Source: Thermodesulfobium sp. 4217-1 (GTDB taxonomy: Bacteria > Thermodesulfobiota > Thermodesulfobiia > Thermodesulfobiales > Thermodesulfobiaceae). From it: a stretch of 50,623 bases of DNA. Positions 16,943 through 26,300 of this stretch are shown here, one piece after another. A program made the translations under genes and the position numbers. Under the pieces are notes generated by a model. That model was not told where the DNA came from. It ran no database searches and saw only the letters and a program-made list of their open reading frames with translations. Numbering within the stretch: the stretch's first letter is position 1; the number at the start of each line of letters is the position of its first letter. The DNA lies in assembly GCF_039822205.1 (NCBI RefSeq), contig NZ_JBAGBW010000015.1:1-50623 (forward strand), written 5' to 3'.

Positions 16943-17162
16943 CTTTTAACACTTTTAACAAGTTATCAATATCATTCTCTTTAAAAACAGAATCTTTCAT
17001 TGAATCCTTTATCTTATCAACCAGTTCACTTCTTAATACCTTGATGTCTTTTGCAGCATCTATGCCTATTTTTACCACATCTTTATCAATAGCTACTACT
17101 GTAACAGTAATTTTATCCCCTATAATGAAGCTCTGACCAGTCTTTCTGCTAATAACTAACAC
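16923..17162 (-). CDS. csrA: Carbon storage regulator CsrA
   Basis: An RNA-binding repressor of 79 residues from the GTG at 17162. An ATG at 17177 would add five residues, but AAAGGG is six bases before the GTG and the product then starts VLVISRKTGQSFIIGD, as CsrA does. The core strands are TVTVVAIDKDVVKIGIDAAKD. A longer than usual charged tail follows position 60. CsrA typically binds GGA motifs around the flagellin ribosome-binding site; such motifs are present in the fliC leader here. No fliW, its antagonist in many bacteria, lies in the window. Confidence 0.92.
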   Translation of the reverse strand: MLVISRKTGQSFIIGDKITVTVVAIDKDVVKIGIDAAKDIKVLRSELVDKIKDSMKDSVFKENDIDNLLKVLKDENKKL

Positions 17163-18267
17163 TAATGTCCCTTTCATAATCTATAATATTTCCCGATAAG
17201 TCTGTAGAGCCCACTATTACGATATCCAGTGCTCTGAGCAGGTCTATCTCCATATCCCTTTCAAGATAAGTAACGCTACCATCACCTGTCATCTTTGCAA
17301 AAACCCTTACAATCGGTCTTAATGGATAAGATATGTTGACTGACTTTACCACGCCAATTAGGTTATTTGAGAGGATTACCGATGTGCCAGATGGATAAAT
17401 TACTATCTTATTGGAAAAAACCTTTACAATATCCGGGTCAAAAAGCCTGCCAGATTGAGACATAATATATTCATATACCTCACTTGGAAAGAGTGCCTTT
17501 CTGTAAGGCATATCGGAGGTCATGCTCTCAAATACGTCAACCACCGCAATAACCCTTGCAAGTTCAAATATCTCCTCGCCTTTGAGTCCCATAGGATAGC
17601 CGCTTGCATCAAATCTCTCGTGATGTTGCAGAACTGCCTTTCTAACTGATGAAGAAAATTTATTTTTTGCAAGGATAGAGTCTGCAAATTTAGGATGCTG
17701 CCTAATAATTTCTCTTTCTTCTGGTGTGAGCCTGCCCTTTTTATTTCTAATATTTTCATCAATAAATGCATATCCAATGTCGTGTAAAAAGGCAGCCTTT
17801 GCCAGATCCCTCAGCTTGTTTTCACCGTAGCCCAGATTTATGCCCAAGACAGAACAAAACAGCATTGTTCTGGCAAGATGTCTAAAAAGATAGTCAGATG
17901 AGACCATCAGATCGTCGATCACTATTGCGATATTCTTTTTGTTCAGTATTTCGTTCAATACAGTAACCGCAAGATGCTGAATCTTTTGCGGATCCAGCTC
18001 GTGAGATCTCTTTATCTTCCCAAAAACCTCTCTTGAAGTTTTTATTATTTCAAGCTCTGTTGCTTGAGAGATCATCTCGAGCCGCTCAATGTCTTCAAAG
18101 CCTGCTGCGTCAACGTATACATAGTTGAAGCCCAATTCTTTCAAGCGTCTTATGACTATAGCCTTCAGTGGTATATCTGCCCCGATAAGAACACGCCCAG
18201 CCCCATCAATCACAGGATAGGCCAATATATCGCCTTCCTTAAGGTTTTCAACCCTTGTTCTTATCAT
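17149..18267 (-). CDS. HD-GYP domain protein, probable cyclic-di-GMP phosphodiesterase
   Basis: A 372-residue protein. A small N-terminal domain (about 1-90) precedes the HD-GYP domain, with the metal-binding HD at 162-163 in AAFLHDIGYAF and the signature HHERFDASGYP at 215-225, followed by RVIAVVDVFESMTSDMPYRKA. Family members break down cyclic-di-GMP and so favour swimming over attachment. It is the first gene of the csrA-fliH-fliI-flhF-flhG unit, and its last codons overlap the csrA start. GGGAG precedes the ATG. Confidence 0.9.
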   Translation of the reverse strand: MIRTRVENLKEGDILAYPVIDGAGRVLIGADIPLKAIVIRRLKELGFNYVYVDAAGFEDIERLEMISQATELEIIKTSREVFGKIKRSHELDPQKIQHLAVTVLNEILNKKNIAIVIDDLMVSSDYLFRHLARTMLFCSVLGINLGYGENKLRDLAKAAFLHDIGYAFIDENIRNKKGRLTPEEREIIRQHPKFADSILAKNKFSSSVRKAVLQHHERFDASGYPMGLKGEEIFELARVIAVVDVFESMTSDMPYRKALFPSEVYEYIMSQSGRLFDPDIVKVFSNKIVIYPSGTSVILSNNLIGVVKSVNISYPLRPIVRVFAKMTGDGSVTYLERDMEIDLLRALDIVIVGSTDLSGNIIDYERDISVSY

Positions 18268-18323
18268 TAAAGTGAGCTCCCAGTAATAATTTAGACAAAA
18301 GTTATTTTTCGCCTATTAACGCT

Positions 18324-18332
18324 ATTATATCA
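18324..18332 (-). promoter_or_regulatory. Extended -10 promoter for the HD-GYP-csrA-fli operon
   Basis: On the minus strand TGATATAAT (TGn plus perfect TATAAT) lies about 57 bases before the HD-GYP start. No good -35 is visible 17 bases upstream, which fits an extended -10 promoter. Confidence 0.45.
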
Positions 18333-18431
18333 CAAAGAAGCTTAACTTTTAGAACAAATTATTTTATCCAAGGCCGTATAATGCGCTCAGATTTGCGGGT
18401 TAATGACCATAAAACATTCGCTGTCTTTATT

Positions 18432-18785
18432 TTAAGTATTTTGGTCCAATAGATTTTTCTTTTTTTCGGGGACTAAATTTGTTTGGAGGTATTCTCTCTT
18501 TGAGTCTTCATCGAATCTTAATTCCTTAAGATCTTGCTTTACTCTTTCAATCTCTTTGTTTAATATGTCTATGTTTTCACCCTGAATCCTTTTTAACTCG
18601 TTTAGTGCCTCGATAGACTCTGGTTTAAACTTACCAGATTTGGTCTTTATTTCATCCAGCTCTCTGATTACCAAACTTTTTTCTTTTATAAGCTCATCGA
18701 CATCGCTTATCTTTTTCTCTATCAATAGCTCTCTTTCCTGAAGAAGAAGCTTTTTAAACCTCTCAAGAAGCTTATCCTCGCTCAC
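18432..18785 (-). CDS. FliT/FlgN-like flagellar chaperone
   Basis: A 117-residue, strongly charged helical protein from the GTG at 18785, which overlaps the fliS stop (GTGA). A start at 18824 would force a 43-base overlap and lacks support. The sequence is almost wholly coiled-coil-prone (ELLIEKKISDVDELIKEKSL, DILNKEIERVKQDLKELRFD) like export chaperones for FliD or hook-associated proteins. Position after fliD and fliS favours FliT, but sequence conservation in this family is low. It is the last gene of the fliC cluster. Confidence 0.65.
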   Translation of the reverse strand: MSEDKLLERFKKLLLQERELLIEKKISDVDELIKEKSLVIRELDEIKTKSGKFKPESIEALNELKRIQGENIDILNKEIERVKQDLKELRFDEDSKREYLQTNLVPEKKKNLLDQNT

Positions 18786-19168
18786 TTTACCAAAAGCCCC
18801 ATCTTTGAAAATGCCTCTTCCCATGTGCTTCTAAGGGAGGACACAAGCTTAATAACGTTATCTATTCTTTCAACAGAATTTTCTGCGTTAGCAATTGTAA
18901 GCTCCTTGGTATAGTAAAAATATAGCGATGTAAGAGATCCCACAATATCTTTGTCCTGACTTTGATCGAGCATGGATAACAAAGTCAATATTATCATCTG
19001 AGATTTTGATATGCTCCTGCTCTTTATGAATAGATCTTTATTCTTTATCGCCTCTTTGGCAATCTTTAAATTTTTTATAATTGCCTCATACGACATAATT
19101 ATAATCTTCCAGGGTGGAGACGTCTCTAACTCATTTGATTTATATACCTGTGTACCATAAGGTGTCAT
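18782..19168 (-). CDS. fliS: Flagellin export chaperone FliS
   Basis: A 128-residue helical protein of the FliS family: it opens with YGTQVYKSNELETSPPWKII and contains MSYEAIIKNL, then the helices around ELTIANAEN and the C-terminal LVSSLRSTWEEAF. FliS holds the disordered end of flagellin in the cytoplasm until export. AGGAGG precedes the ATG; the gene follows fliD closely. Confidence 0.92.
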   Translation of the reverse strand: MTPYGTQVYKSNELETSPPWKIIIMSYEAIIKNLKIAKEAIKNKDLFIKSRSISKSQMIILTLLSMLDQSQDKDIVGSLTSLYFYYTKELTIANAENSVERIDNVIKLVSSLRSTWEEAFSKMGLLVK

Positions 19169-19189
19169 CTTTTCCTCCTAAATTACCAA

Positions 19190-20992
19190 TTATGATGAAC
19201 TCGAAGAACTTGACGAACCTGATGAGCTTGAAGTACCGCTCGATCCTGTAGCTGAGCTCAGGCCGCCAGCAGAAGAAAGACTCCCCGAAAGAGAGCTTGA
19301 GCCAGACATGGCTGACGTTTGATATCCCAGCCACATATTCTGTAAATCAAGGCTGGCAAGAGTAGACTCCATTTGGGCGAACTGTTGGAGATACAGATTC
19401 CTTCTCTGTTGTACAAAGGAAGTCTGTTGAGTTATCTGACTTTGCAACGCCGTATTGTTGTTTGTAAGGTTGGTAATCACAGAAGATACCTGCCCATAAG
19501 GCTGAGTAATTGGCGTCAGGGCATCCAATACGTTCTGAAATATTCCCTTGTTCATAGTCACCTGAAAACTGCCCGTAAACCCAGAGTTTACGTTTATACC
19601 CAATCCATCAGCAGCCGTGCCAGTTAAACCGTTTATCACGTTACCCTGCCCAGTTACGCTCTGACCGTTTATGGTAGCAAGCGCATTGCCATTCGAATCC
19701 CAACCGGTAACGTTAACTGTATATGTCCCGCCCTTTGTCTGTGAAGCATAGCCTATTACGGTTGCATTGGGGTTATTTGTAGTACCCAAGCCCATCATAG
19801 AGTTAGCCACTGCCTGAGGGTTAGAGCTAAATGCCTTGTCAAAGGTAGATGAGTTAAAACTAAGCTGACCCATAGTAGAAGGGTCGGTAGAGATTGTAAT
19901 CCCCAAATCTGCGATTGAAGCAGGATTTCCCTGCGATATGTTTCCTGTGGCGGCAGAAGATACAGCGCCAGTCAACTGATTCATAAAGTTGTTAAAGCTC
20001 GGATCTCCAAATAGAACGCCTGCTGTCTGAGTAGTAGTGTTGTATGATGCATATTGATTTCTAAAAGCTATTATGTTGTTGTAGTCTGTGACAAAGTTGT
20101 TTATTAGCGTCTTTGTATTTGAATCGCTGTAATTTACGTTCAAAGTAGATTGACCAGCACCCACCAGGTTTATCGAAAGGCCAGGCACAAGGCTGGTAAC
20201 GGTATTTGAACTGCTATCAATAGTCAGCGGGTTAGTTGTTCCCAGTTGCACCTGTGCATCCTGAGCAGTGGTAAGCGTAGTACCTTGAGTATAGTCAGTA
20301 GAACTTGTTGCTCCAGAAAAACTAACCACAGTTCCGCCATTGGTCACGTTATCCGTGACGGTAAAACCGTTTGCTACCCCTGTCTGGTTGGAAGTCAGCG
20401 TTAAAAATGTCCCGTTTGTATTGCTGATAATGTTTGCTGATACAGGAGAGCCCGATGTGCCATTTATAGCATCTGCCAAACCCTGCAGGGTGTTATTGGA
20501 AGAGGTGATATTTATCGTGAGAGGGGTAGAACCAGAGGCGCTTGGTGTAATAGTAAATGTCCCTTGACCGATAGTAGCGCTTGCTGACGAAAAGCTCTGA
20601 GACCTTGAGCTTTGGGCCGTGGCAAGCTGGGTAACATTTAGAACGTATGAGCCAGGTTGCGTAGCGCCCGATGAGGTTGCAGTAAGGACATTTGTATTTG
20701 AGCTCGTAGTAGTAGCAGACAATACATTGTTCTGGTTGGCAAGAGAGGTCGCGTCAGTTTGAAGTTGAGTAAAAAGACTCTCTAAGCCGTTCCATGCCGA
20801 TATCTTATTCTGAAGAGTAGTCTGCTGTGACTGCAGTTGGTTTAGTGTTCCCTCGTCCTGCTGGGTCATAGCGTTCACAAGAGCAGTTGTATCAATTCCT
20901 GAAGCCAAACCGGTGATTGATGCGCTGCCCAAACTCGTATTGCTCAAAAGTGAGCTTACGTTTGAAGAAGAGGTAGAATTAACTGTAGACAT
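19190..20992 (-). CDS. fliD: Flagellar filament cap protein FliD (hook-associated protein 2)
   Basis: A 600-residue capping protein. The conserved N-terminus has GLASGIDTTALVNAMTQQDE and the C-terminal coiled coil lies at about 500-560 (VITNLTNNNTALQSQITQQT). The middle is Thr/Ser/Asn-rich as in exposed cap domains. The last 40 or so residues are unusual: an almost pure Ser-Gly-Ala run ending in eight serines, after the normal FliD end. Five bases separate it from flaG. It probably folds with help from the downstream FliT-like chaperone. Confidence 0.93.
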   Translation of the reverse strand: MSTVNSTSSSNVSSLLSNTSLGSASITGLASGIDTTALVNAMTQQDEGTLNQLQSQQTTLQNKISAWNGLESLFTQLQTDATSLANQNNVLSATTTSSNTNVLTATSSGATQPGSYVLNVTQLATAQSSRSQSFSSASATIGQGTFTITPSASGSTPLTINITSSNNTLQGLADAINGTSGSPVSANIISNTNGTFLTLTSNQTGVANGFTVTDNVTNGGTVVSFSGATSSTDYTQGTTLTTAQDAQVQLGTTNPLTIDSSSNTVTSLVPGLSINLVGAGQSTLNVNYSDSNTKTLINNFVTDYNNIIAFRNQYASYNTTTQTAGVLFGDPSFNNFMNQLTGAVSSAATGNISQGNPASIADLGITISTDPSTMGQLSFNSSTFDKAFSSNPQAVANSMMGLGTTNNPNATVIGYASQTKGGTYTVNVTGWDSNGNALATINGQSVTGQGNVINGLTGTAADGLGINVNSGFTGSFQVTMNKGIFQNVLDALTPITQPYGQVSSVITNLTNNNTALQSQITQQTSFVQQRRNLYLQQFAQMESTLASLDLQNMWLGYQTSAMSGSSSLSGSLSSAGGLSSATGSSGTSSSSGSSSSSSSS

Positions 20993-20996
20993 CTCT

Positions 20997-21449
20997 TTAT
21001 ACCTTCCTATCCACTAAATTTCCAGTGCCATTTATAAAATTAGCAATCATGTTGAGGTATTGTGTAGGAGGGAATTCGCTGATGGTTTCATTTGTCTTAG
21101 TGTTATATGTCCTAATATAATATACTCCCTTCATCTTTTCAAATGCCTCAAATTTGGTTCCTATATCTAAATTATCAGATAGGTTGTTAAGACTCTCTAC
21201 TATCTTTTTTAAAATGTTTGAACTTATAGCACTATTTGTCTTAGTATTTGAAGCGTTATTTAATGCCAGATTGTCAGCAGTTTGGCTGGAGTTAATACCT
21301 GACAGATCAATAGAAATGTTATTTGATTTAGCGTTTGAAGTATTATTGACAGCCACATTCACTATCTGGTTGGATTGAGCCCTTGCCAACACAACCGTGG
21401 ACGGATTGCTATTTGGCGCAACCGTGCTAATTTGACTGTTAACTGCCAT
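20997..21449 (-). CDS. flaG: FlaG-family flagellar protein
   Basis: A 150-residue protein whose C-terminal half is a FlaG domain: EAFEKMKGVYYIRTYNTKT, then ETISEFPPTQYLNM. The first 75 residues are Asn/Ser-rich and low in complexity. FlaG proteins affect filament length and lie between fliC and fliD in many flagellar clusters, as here. AGGGAGG precedes the ATG. Confidence 0.82.
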   Translation of the reverse strand: MAVNSQISTVAPNSNPSTVVLARAQSNQIVNVAVNNTSNAKSNNISIDLSGINSSQTADNLALNNASNTKTNSAISSNILKKIVESLNNLSDNLDIGTKFEAFEKMKGVYYIRTYNTKTNETISEFPPTQYLNMIANFINGTGNLVDRKV

Positions 21450-21477
21450 CTTAATTCCTCCCTAACTTATATTTGAT

Positions 21478-21523
21478 TTTTATATCTTTTATGTAAAAAT
21501 TTATTTACATAAAAGATATAAAA
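21478..21523. repeat. Perfect 20-bp AT-rich inverted repeat between fliC and flaG
   Basis: Arms 21478-21497 and 21504-21523 are perfect complements with a six-base loop. It lies just after the fliC terminator and 29 bases before the flaG start. It could slow polymerase, protect the 3-prime end of the fliC message, or shape the flaG leader. Confidence 0.65.
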
Positions 21524-21543
21524 GCCCGGGGTTTCCCCCGGGC
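21524..21543 (-). terminator. Rho-independent terminator of fliC
   Basis: An 8-bp all-G/C stem (21524-21531 with 21536-21543) is followed on the minus strand by TTTTATAT. It lies six bases after the flagellin stop codon and should make fliC mostly monocistronic. Confidence 0.85.
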
Positions 21544-21549
21544 GAAAAA

Positions 21550-23217
21550 TTATTGCAATAGTGTCAAAAGACTGGATGGGATCTGGTTTGCCTGTGAGAG
21601 CATCGCTATGCCAGACTTCATCAATATTTGAAGTTGTGTAAAGTTTGTCATCTCAGAAGCCATATTTGTATCCTGGATTGCAGCGTTGGATGCAGAGAGA
21701 TTATTTTGTGCTACTGAAAGGGAGTTAACGTTTGACTGTAAGGTGTTTGTCTGGAATGCGCCAAGGCTGGAGGCTATAACCGAGACCTCAGAGTTGGCAG
21801 CATCCAGGACCTGTATTGCATTCTGTGCTCCAGAAAGAGTCTGGACGTTTATCTGAGAAACGCTTTGTCCAAGGCCTGCGCTAAATCCAAGCGCGTCAGG
21901 AGTGAGGTTGTTTATTACCTGGCTCACAAGCTGACCAGCATTTGCGCCTATCTGGAAGGTGGCGCTGTTCTTTGCGAGAACGCCTATGTTAACACCAGTT
22001 GCATTGTTAAGTACGCCCTGTGCAGTCGTCCAGTTCGGATTAGCAGTAGTTGCAAAAGAAGCAGTTAATTCAGCAGAAGCTCCACTAGCGACACCAACTG
22101 TCCCACTTGCGCCTGTTCCACTCGAAGACTGAGTCACTGCAAGATTTGCGTAGAAACCATTAAATTTATTTGTCGATGCAGTATCCGCTATAACGAATTG
22201 GCCTGATGTGCCACTGCTGTTACCAGCAATGTAATTAGCAGTAATAACATCTCCTGCGTTTGCTGCACCCGAGCCTACATTCAAATACACCACAAGGTTT
22301 TGACCTGCCGTTGCAGCCAATCCAGCAGTTCCTACTGCGCCACCGATCGCGCTTACACCACTACTTAATGTAACTGGAGATACAGAAAAGCTTAATTCAT
22401 TCCCATATTGAACTGAACCTAAGTCTATAGTACCTGCAGAAGCGGTACTAATTGCAGCAAACACGTTAGTGGTTCCACTAAATTGGTTGATTGCGTTAGC
22501 AATGTCAAGTGCTGCTGCTGCACTTCCATCGGCACTGCCGATGGTTGCAGTAATAGCCTGTGTGTTTGTAATATTGCCCGCCGAATCAAGAGTATTAAGA
22601 GAAAAGGTAACTGTTCCTCCAGTTCCAGAAGCAAGAGCGCTGGTTTGGAATGCGCCCGTCATATATGCTTGAGTGGCCTGTTGCTTAATTTCCATTGAAA
22701 CGTTGCCAATATAGCTTACATTTGTAGCGCTTGCTGCAATTCCCATACTCGTTATGTCATTTGGCGTGGTAATCTGAGTATTGTATCCAAAATTGCCGTT
22801 TAATAGCTTGACATTACCAAAAGCTGTAGTTGCAGCAATGTTTTTCAAAGACGATATTGCTGAGTTAATCTGATATTGATCAGCCTGTCTTGAAGACGCA
22901 TCGTTCACTGCAGTGTTTGATGCGCTAACCGCAAGGGTTCTCATTGACTGGATAAGGTTTGTAACCTCAGTAAGTGCACCAGCAGCTGTCTGGATCATAT
23001 TTATGCCGTCATTTGAATTCTGAACTGCCTGACCCAAACCTTTAATCTGAGCCTGAAGCGTGTTAGAGATTGTCAACCCAGCCGGGTCATCTGCAGCGCT
23101 GTTGATCCTGAGACCTGTAGAGAGCTTCTCAAGGCTTGAGCTCATTGCATTGCTTGTCTGTGTAAGATTGTAGTTTGCCTGCATAGCAGAAACGTTCGTG
23201 TTAATATAAAGTGCCAT
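21550..23217 (-). CDS. fliC: Flagellin FliC
   Basis: A 555-residue flagellin. The N-terminal D0/D1 region (MALYINTNVSAMQANYNL, LEKLSTGLRINSAADDPAGL) and the C-terminal D1/D0 region (DTNMASEMTNFTQLQIL, LSQANQIPSSLLTLLQ) are both typical. The middle 190-420 is a Ser/Thr/Ala/Gly-rich exposed domain of the kind that is often glycosylated, and a glycosylation island follows upstream on the same strand. A sigma-28-like promoter lies at 23323-23349 and possible CsrA sites lie in the leader. The ribosome-binding site is CGGAGG. Confidence 0.96.
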   Translation of the reverse strand: MALYINTNVSAMQANYNLTQTSNAMSSSLEKLSTGLRINSAADDPAGLTISNTLQAQIKGLGQAVQNSNDGINMIQTAAGALTEVTNLIQSMRTLAVSASNTAVNDASSRQADQYQINSAISSLKNIAATTAFGNVKLLNGNFGYNTQITTPNDITSMGIAASATNVSYIGNVSMEIKQQATQAYMTGAFQTSALASGTGGTVTFSLNTLDSAGNITNTQAITATIGSADGSAAAALDIANAINQFSGTTNVFAAISTASAGTIDLGSVQYGNELSFSVSPVTLSSGVSAIGGAVGTAGLAATAGQNLVVYLNVGSGAANAGDVITANYIAGNSSGTSGQFVIADTASTNKFNGFYANLAVTQSSSGTGASGTVGVASGASAELTASFATTANPNWTTAQGVLNNATGVNIGVLAKNSATFQIGANAGQLVSQVINNLTPDALGFSAGLGQSVSQINVQTLSGAQNAIQVLDAANSEVSVIASSLGAFQTNTLQSNVNSLSVAQNNLSASNAAIQDTNMASEMTNFTQLQILMKSGIAMLSQANQIPSSLLTLLQ

Positions 23218-23226
23218 TTTTTAAAA

Positions 23227-23298
23227 CCTCCGTGTTTTAAATTTTTTCTTCCCTGTATTACAAAAATTAATAACTAAATGTAGAAATTCGACCTCCTT
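23227..23298 (-). promoter_or_regulatory. Flagellin leader with three GGA motifs, possible CsrA target
   Basis: In the transcribed leader there is AAGGAGG at 23292-23298, GGGAAG at 23248-23253, and ACGGAGG at 23227-23233, the last being the fliC ribosome-binding site. The first is a perfect Shine-Dalgarno sequence with no ATG, GTG or TTG placed to use it. CsrA binding to two such GGA sites, one covering the ribosome site, is the known control of the Bacillus flagellin leader. Confidence 0.45.
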
Positions 23299-23322
23299 TC
23301 TAAATTTTAGACTCTACATAGT

Positions 23323-23349
23323 ATATCGGAAAAAATTTAAAAATTTTTA
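23323..23349 (-). promoter_or_regulatory. Sigma-28 (FliA/SigD)-type flagellin promoter
   Basis: On the minus strand TAAAAATT (23342-23349), exactly 11 bases, then TCCGATAT (23323-23330). The flagellar sigma consensus is TAAAGTTT-N11-GCCGATAA. The distance to the fliC ATG is about 105 bases. The -35 overlaps the end of the next gene (23347). Confidence 0.65.
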
Positions 23350-26300
23350 ATAATCAAAATCATTAAAAGAGGAATTTATCATAGGGTTAAAAAATATATC
23401 TGCATCGCTTACTATAAATTTCTTATACCTGGTAAGAATCCTTGAAAGTTCCTTGCTTACAGATTTTCTCTTAAATGCCGAAGAGTCTGATTTAAAGGGC
23501 TCTTCGAAATATGCCACAAGATCCGGTATAATTACTGTTCTCTTACCCAGGTTCAATGCCTTTAGGGCAAGTTCAAACTGGGAAAATGGGGCGTCCGAAA
23601 TACCATTTAATTCAAGAAAAAACTCCCTCTTCATCGCAAAGATCTCTTGTATTGGGGATATAAAGTTGTTTACGACTACCCCCCTCTTAGCAAATCCCTC
23701 TTCATCGATTTGAGAGTAGTGCATAGCATAAGTAACGATGTTCTTTGAGACTATAAGTCCCAGGCCCATAACCAGGTTATTCTGACTGTAGAGCGCCTTT
23801 AAAGAAGTTATGCCTACGCCATCCTTTGCAAGGTATGAGGTTAAACCCGTGACAGCCTCTTTATCAATTCTTCTTATCGAGCTCTTGACTATTAGCATAT
23901 TTTCAGATTTTGACTTCTTAACAGCTTCATTTAACTCCTTAAAATTTAAGACCCTTATAACCTGAAAGTCTCTTGAAAGATAATTTATGACTTCATCATC
24001 TGCACTCTCTCCCACGATGAAAACTTCAGTTGTCTCTTCTTTTACTTTCGGATAGATCCTAAAGCAGTCTCCTATGGTCTCAATTCTGTCATATTCAAAT
24101 CCAACTCTTTTTAGGTGATCAATTAATGCTACCCTTTCCTCCTCAAGGTTTTTGGACGCTTTAGACCTAACCAAATGCATAGGGATTCTAAAGGTTGTGG
24201 GATTCTTTTCAGAAATTCTAAGCAAGAGGTCATAGTGAAAATCAGCAGATGGCCCCTGGAGTTTTTCTATTATCTCATTTTCTATCTCTTGTAAATCTGA
24301 TTCCAAAAGCTCGTCAAATAAGCTGTCCAGATCTGGCATATCTGAAATTCTCTCCTCCAGGACCTGCATTAGCAGTCTCTTTTCTACCACAAAGGTTTTG
24401 CCTATATAGTTATAGCTCTCTAAAAATTCAACTGAGAGCCCAGGGGTACAGATGGGCTCATCTTCAAAAATGTAGTCTACAGTAATTAACTGTACACCCT
24501 GTTCTTTTGCAACTCCATAGATATAAGACAAAAACCACGGGTGAAACCGGGCATCTTTATCTGTAACGACAAAATATTCCTCTTTTGACGAACTCAAATT
24601 GTCTAAAAAACTTTGTGAATCAAGAAATTCTACTACCTGGAATACAGGAAACTGCTGCCAACTAAGTGTTTTGTGCAGATCTCTTAGATCGTTTTCTTCT
24701 TCTTTAAAAACGCCAATGCCTATAAAATCAGATTGAATGTCGTCTTTAAAATATGGCGATAAAACTTTTTGTCCTCTCTCAAAGCTGCTCATCTCTAAAA
24801 CCCTATCCTTATTTGTCAAACCATATTTATATATTCTTGTATCCCACTGATTAGGAACATACCATTTTGAATGTATGTAGAAATCCGGCAGGATCTCTAC
24901 TCTTGAGAAAAGCTTCCTTTGATCGTCTTTCTCCATACCTACGCGATATGCGTGAAGCTGCTGTGAGATGCTCTCTGAAAATGCATAGGTCACCTTACAT
25001 TTTTTTGAGACTCCTACCCAGAGGCTCTCTCTTTTTTTAAGAAGGGTTTCAATGAATGCATACTCACAGTTTTCATAATTCCCAGTCTCAACGCCATTTA
25101 TCTTTTCAATAAAACTCCTTTTGCCAACAAGAAATTTAAAGGGCAAAGCGCTCATAACCTGGGCAACACTATCTACAAATACGGGAGGCGACTCAGCAAG
25201 GAAATATCCAGGCGCCACAGGCCCCGTAAGAGAGTCCATCTCCTTGAAAGCCAGGCCACAGGACAGGATCTTACCTGTCATATCCAGCAAAGTTGGCGAA
25301 ATAACATCTAAGTCATTTTCCTCTAACTCTCTAATCAGGGCCTTAAACACATCGAAATCGGATTCATATGGCAGGAAAATCGGGGTAACAATAGCAAAAT
25401 GTTCTCCTTTTAGATTGCTCTCAATGAAAGAGTAGACATTTTGTATTTTTTCTGGCATTTTTAAAATGTTTAGCTCTGCGTTTAAGTCTTTCGTAAACTC
25501 TTCCAGGAGTTTTATCTCGTCTTCGATTAGAGACTCGTCTACAGGATAGTAAAAATAAAAAATGCTTAATACATCGTCTTTCTTAGGAAAATATTCTATT
25601 TTTTGAAAAGTTTTCTTCGGATGCAGTATGTCTTCTTCGTCAATGCCTACAACATCTTTCAAGTATTTTTCTGCTTTTACCTTAGACCAAATATGATTTT
25701 TAAGAACATCATCTCTTGCATTTTTAGCAATATTTGCCCTAAGATCAGCATTCTCAATAAGCTCACATATTGCATCGAACCATTGATCTCTCCCCTTTAC
25801 AAGAATGCCACATTTTCTGTCCTCGACTTCCAATTCATATGGATCCAGCCTGTCATAAACTCCTGCAAGGTTTGAACAGCCATACTCATAATATTTTAGA
25901 GAAGACCTTGCTCTATTGAATGGATGTTCCAATATAGGCGCAACTGCAATTTGAAATTTTGAGTACTGAAAGGGGTAAATATCAAACGGCAACCAATGAT
26001 GGAAGCTCTTCTTCTCGTCTTTTACCTGCAAATTTATATATGTCTGGAGATCCCCTCCAATGTGAACCTTGACATTGTCGTATTTTAAGACAATTTCTTT
26101 AAGCACATCTCCTACTATGTCAAAGTCACCCACATGAGAGGAAGATCCGAACCAACATATATTTATATCTTCAATACCCAATTGCTTAGCTGGTGTAATC
26201 TTCAAAAATATATCAGGATCGAGATTATTTGGGTTAACCACAATATTTTCATTAAAGTTTTTATAAAAATCTCTCAAGAATCTTGTAGAAACTATCACCT

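Noticed and set aside
16404-16949. Plus-strand open frame of 181 codons across fliH
   Set aside because: It mirrors the Lys/Glu-rich coiled coil of FliH and becomes a Ser/Phe/Leu run; shadow frame.
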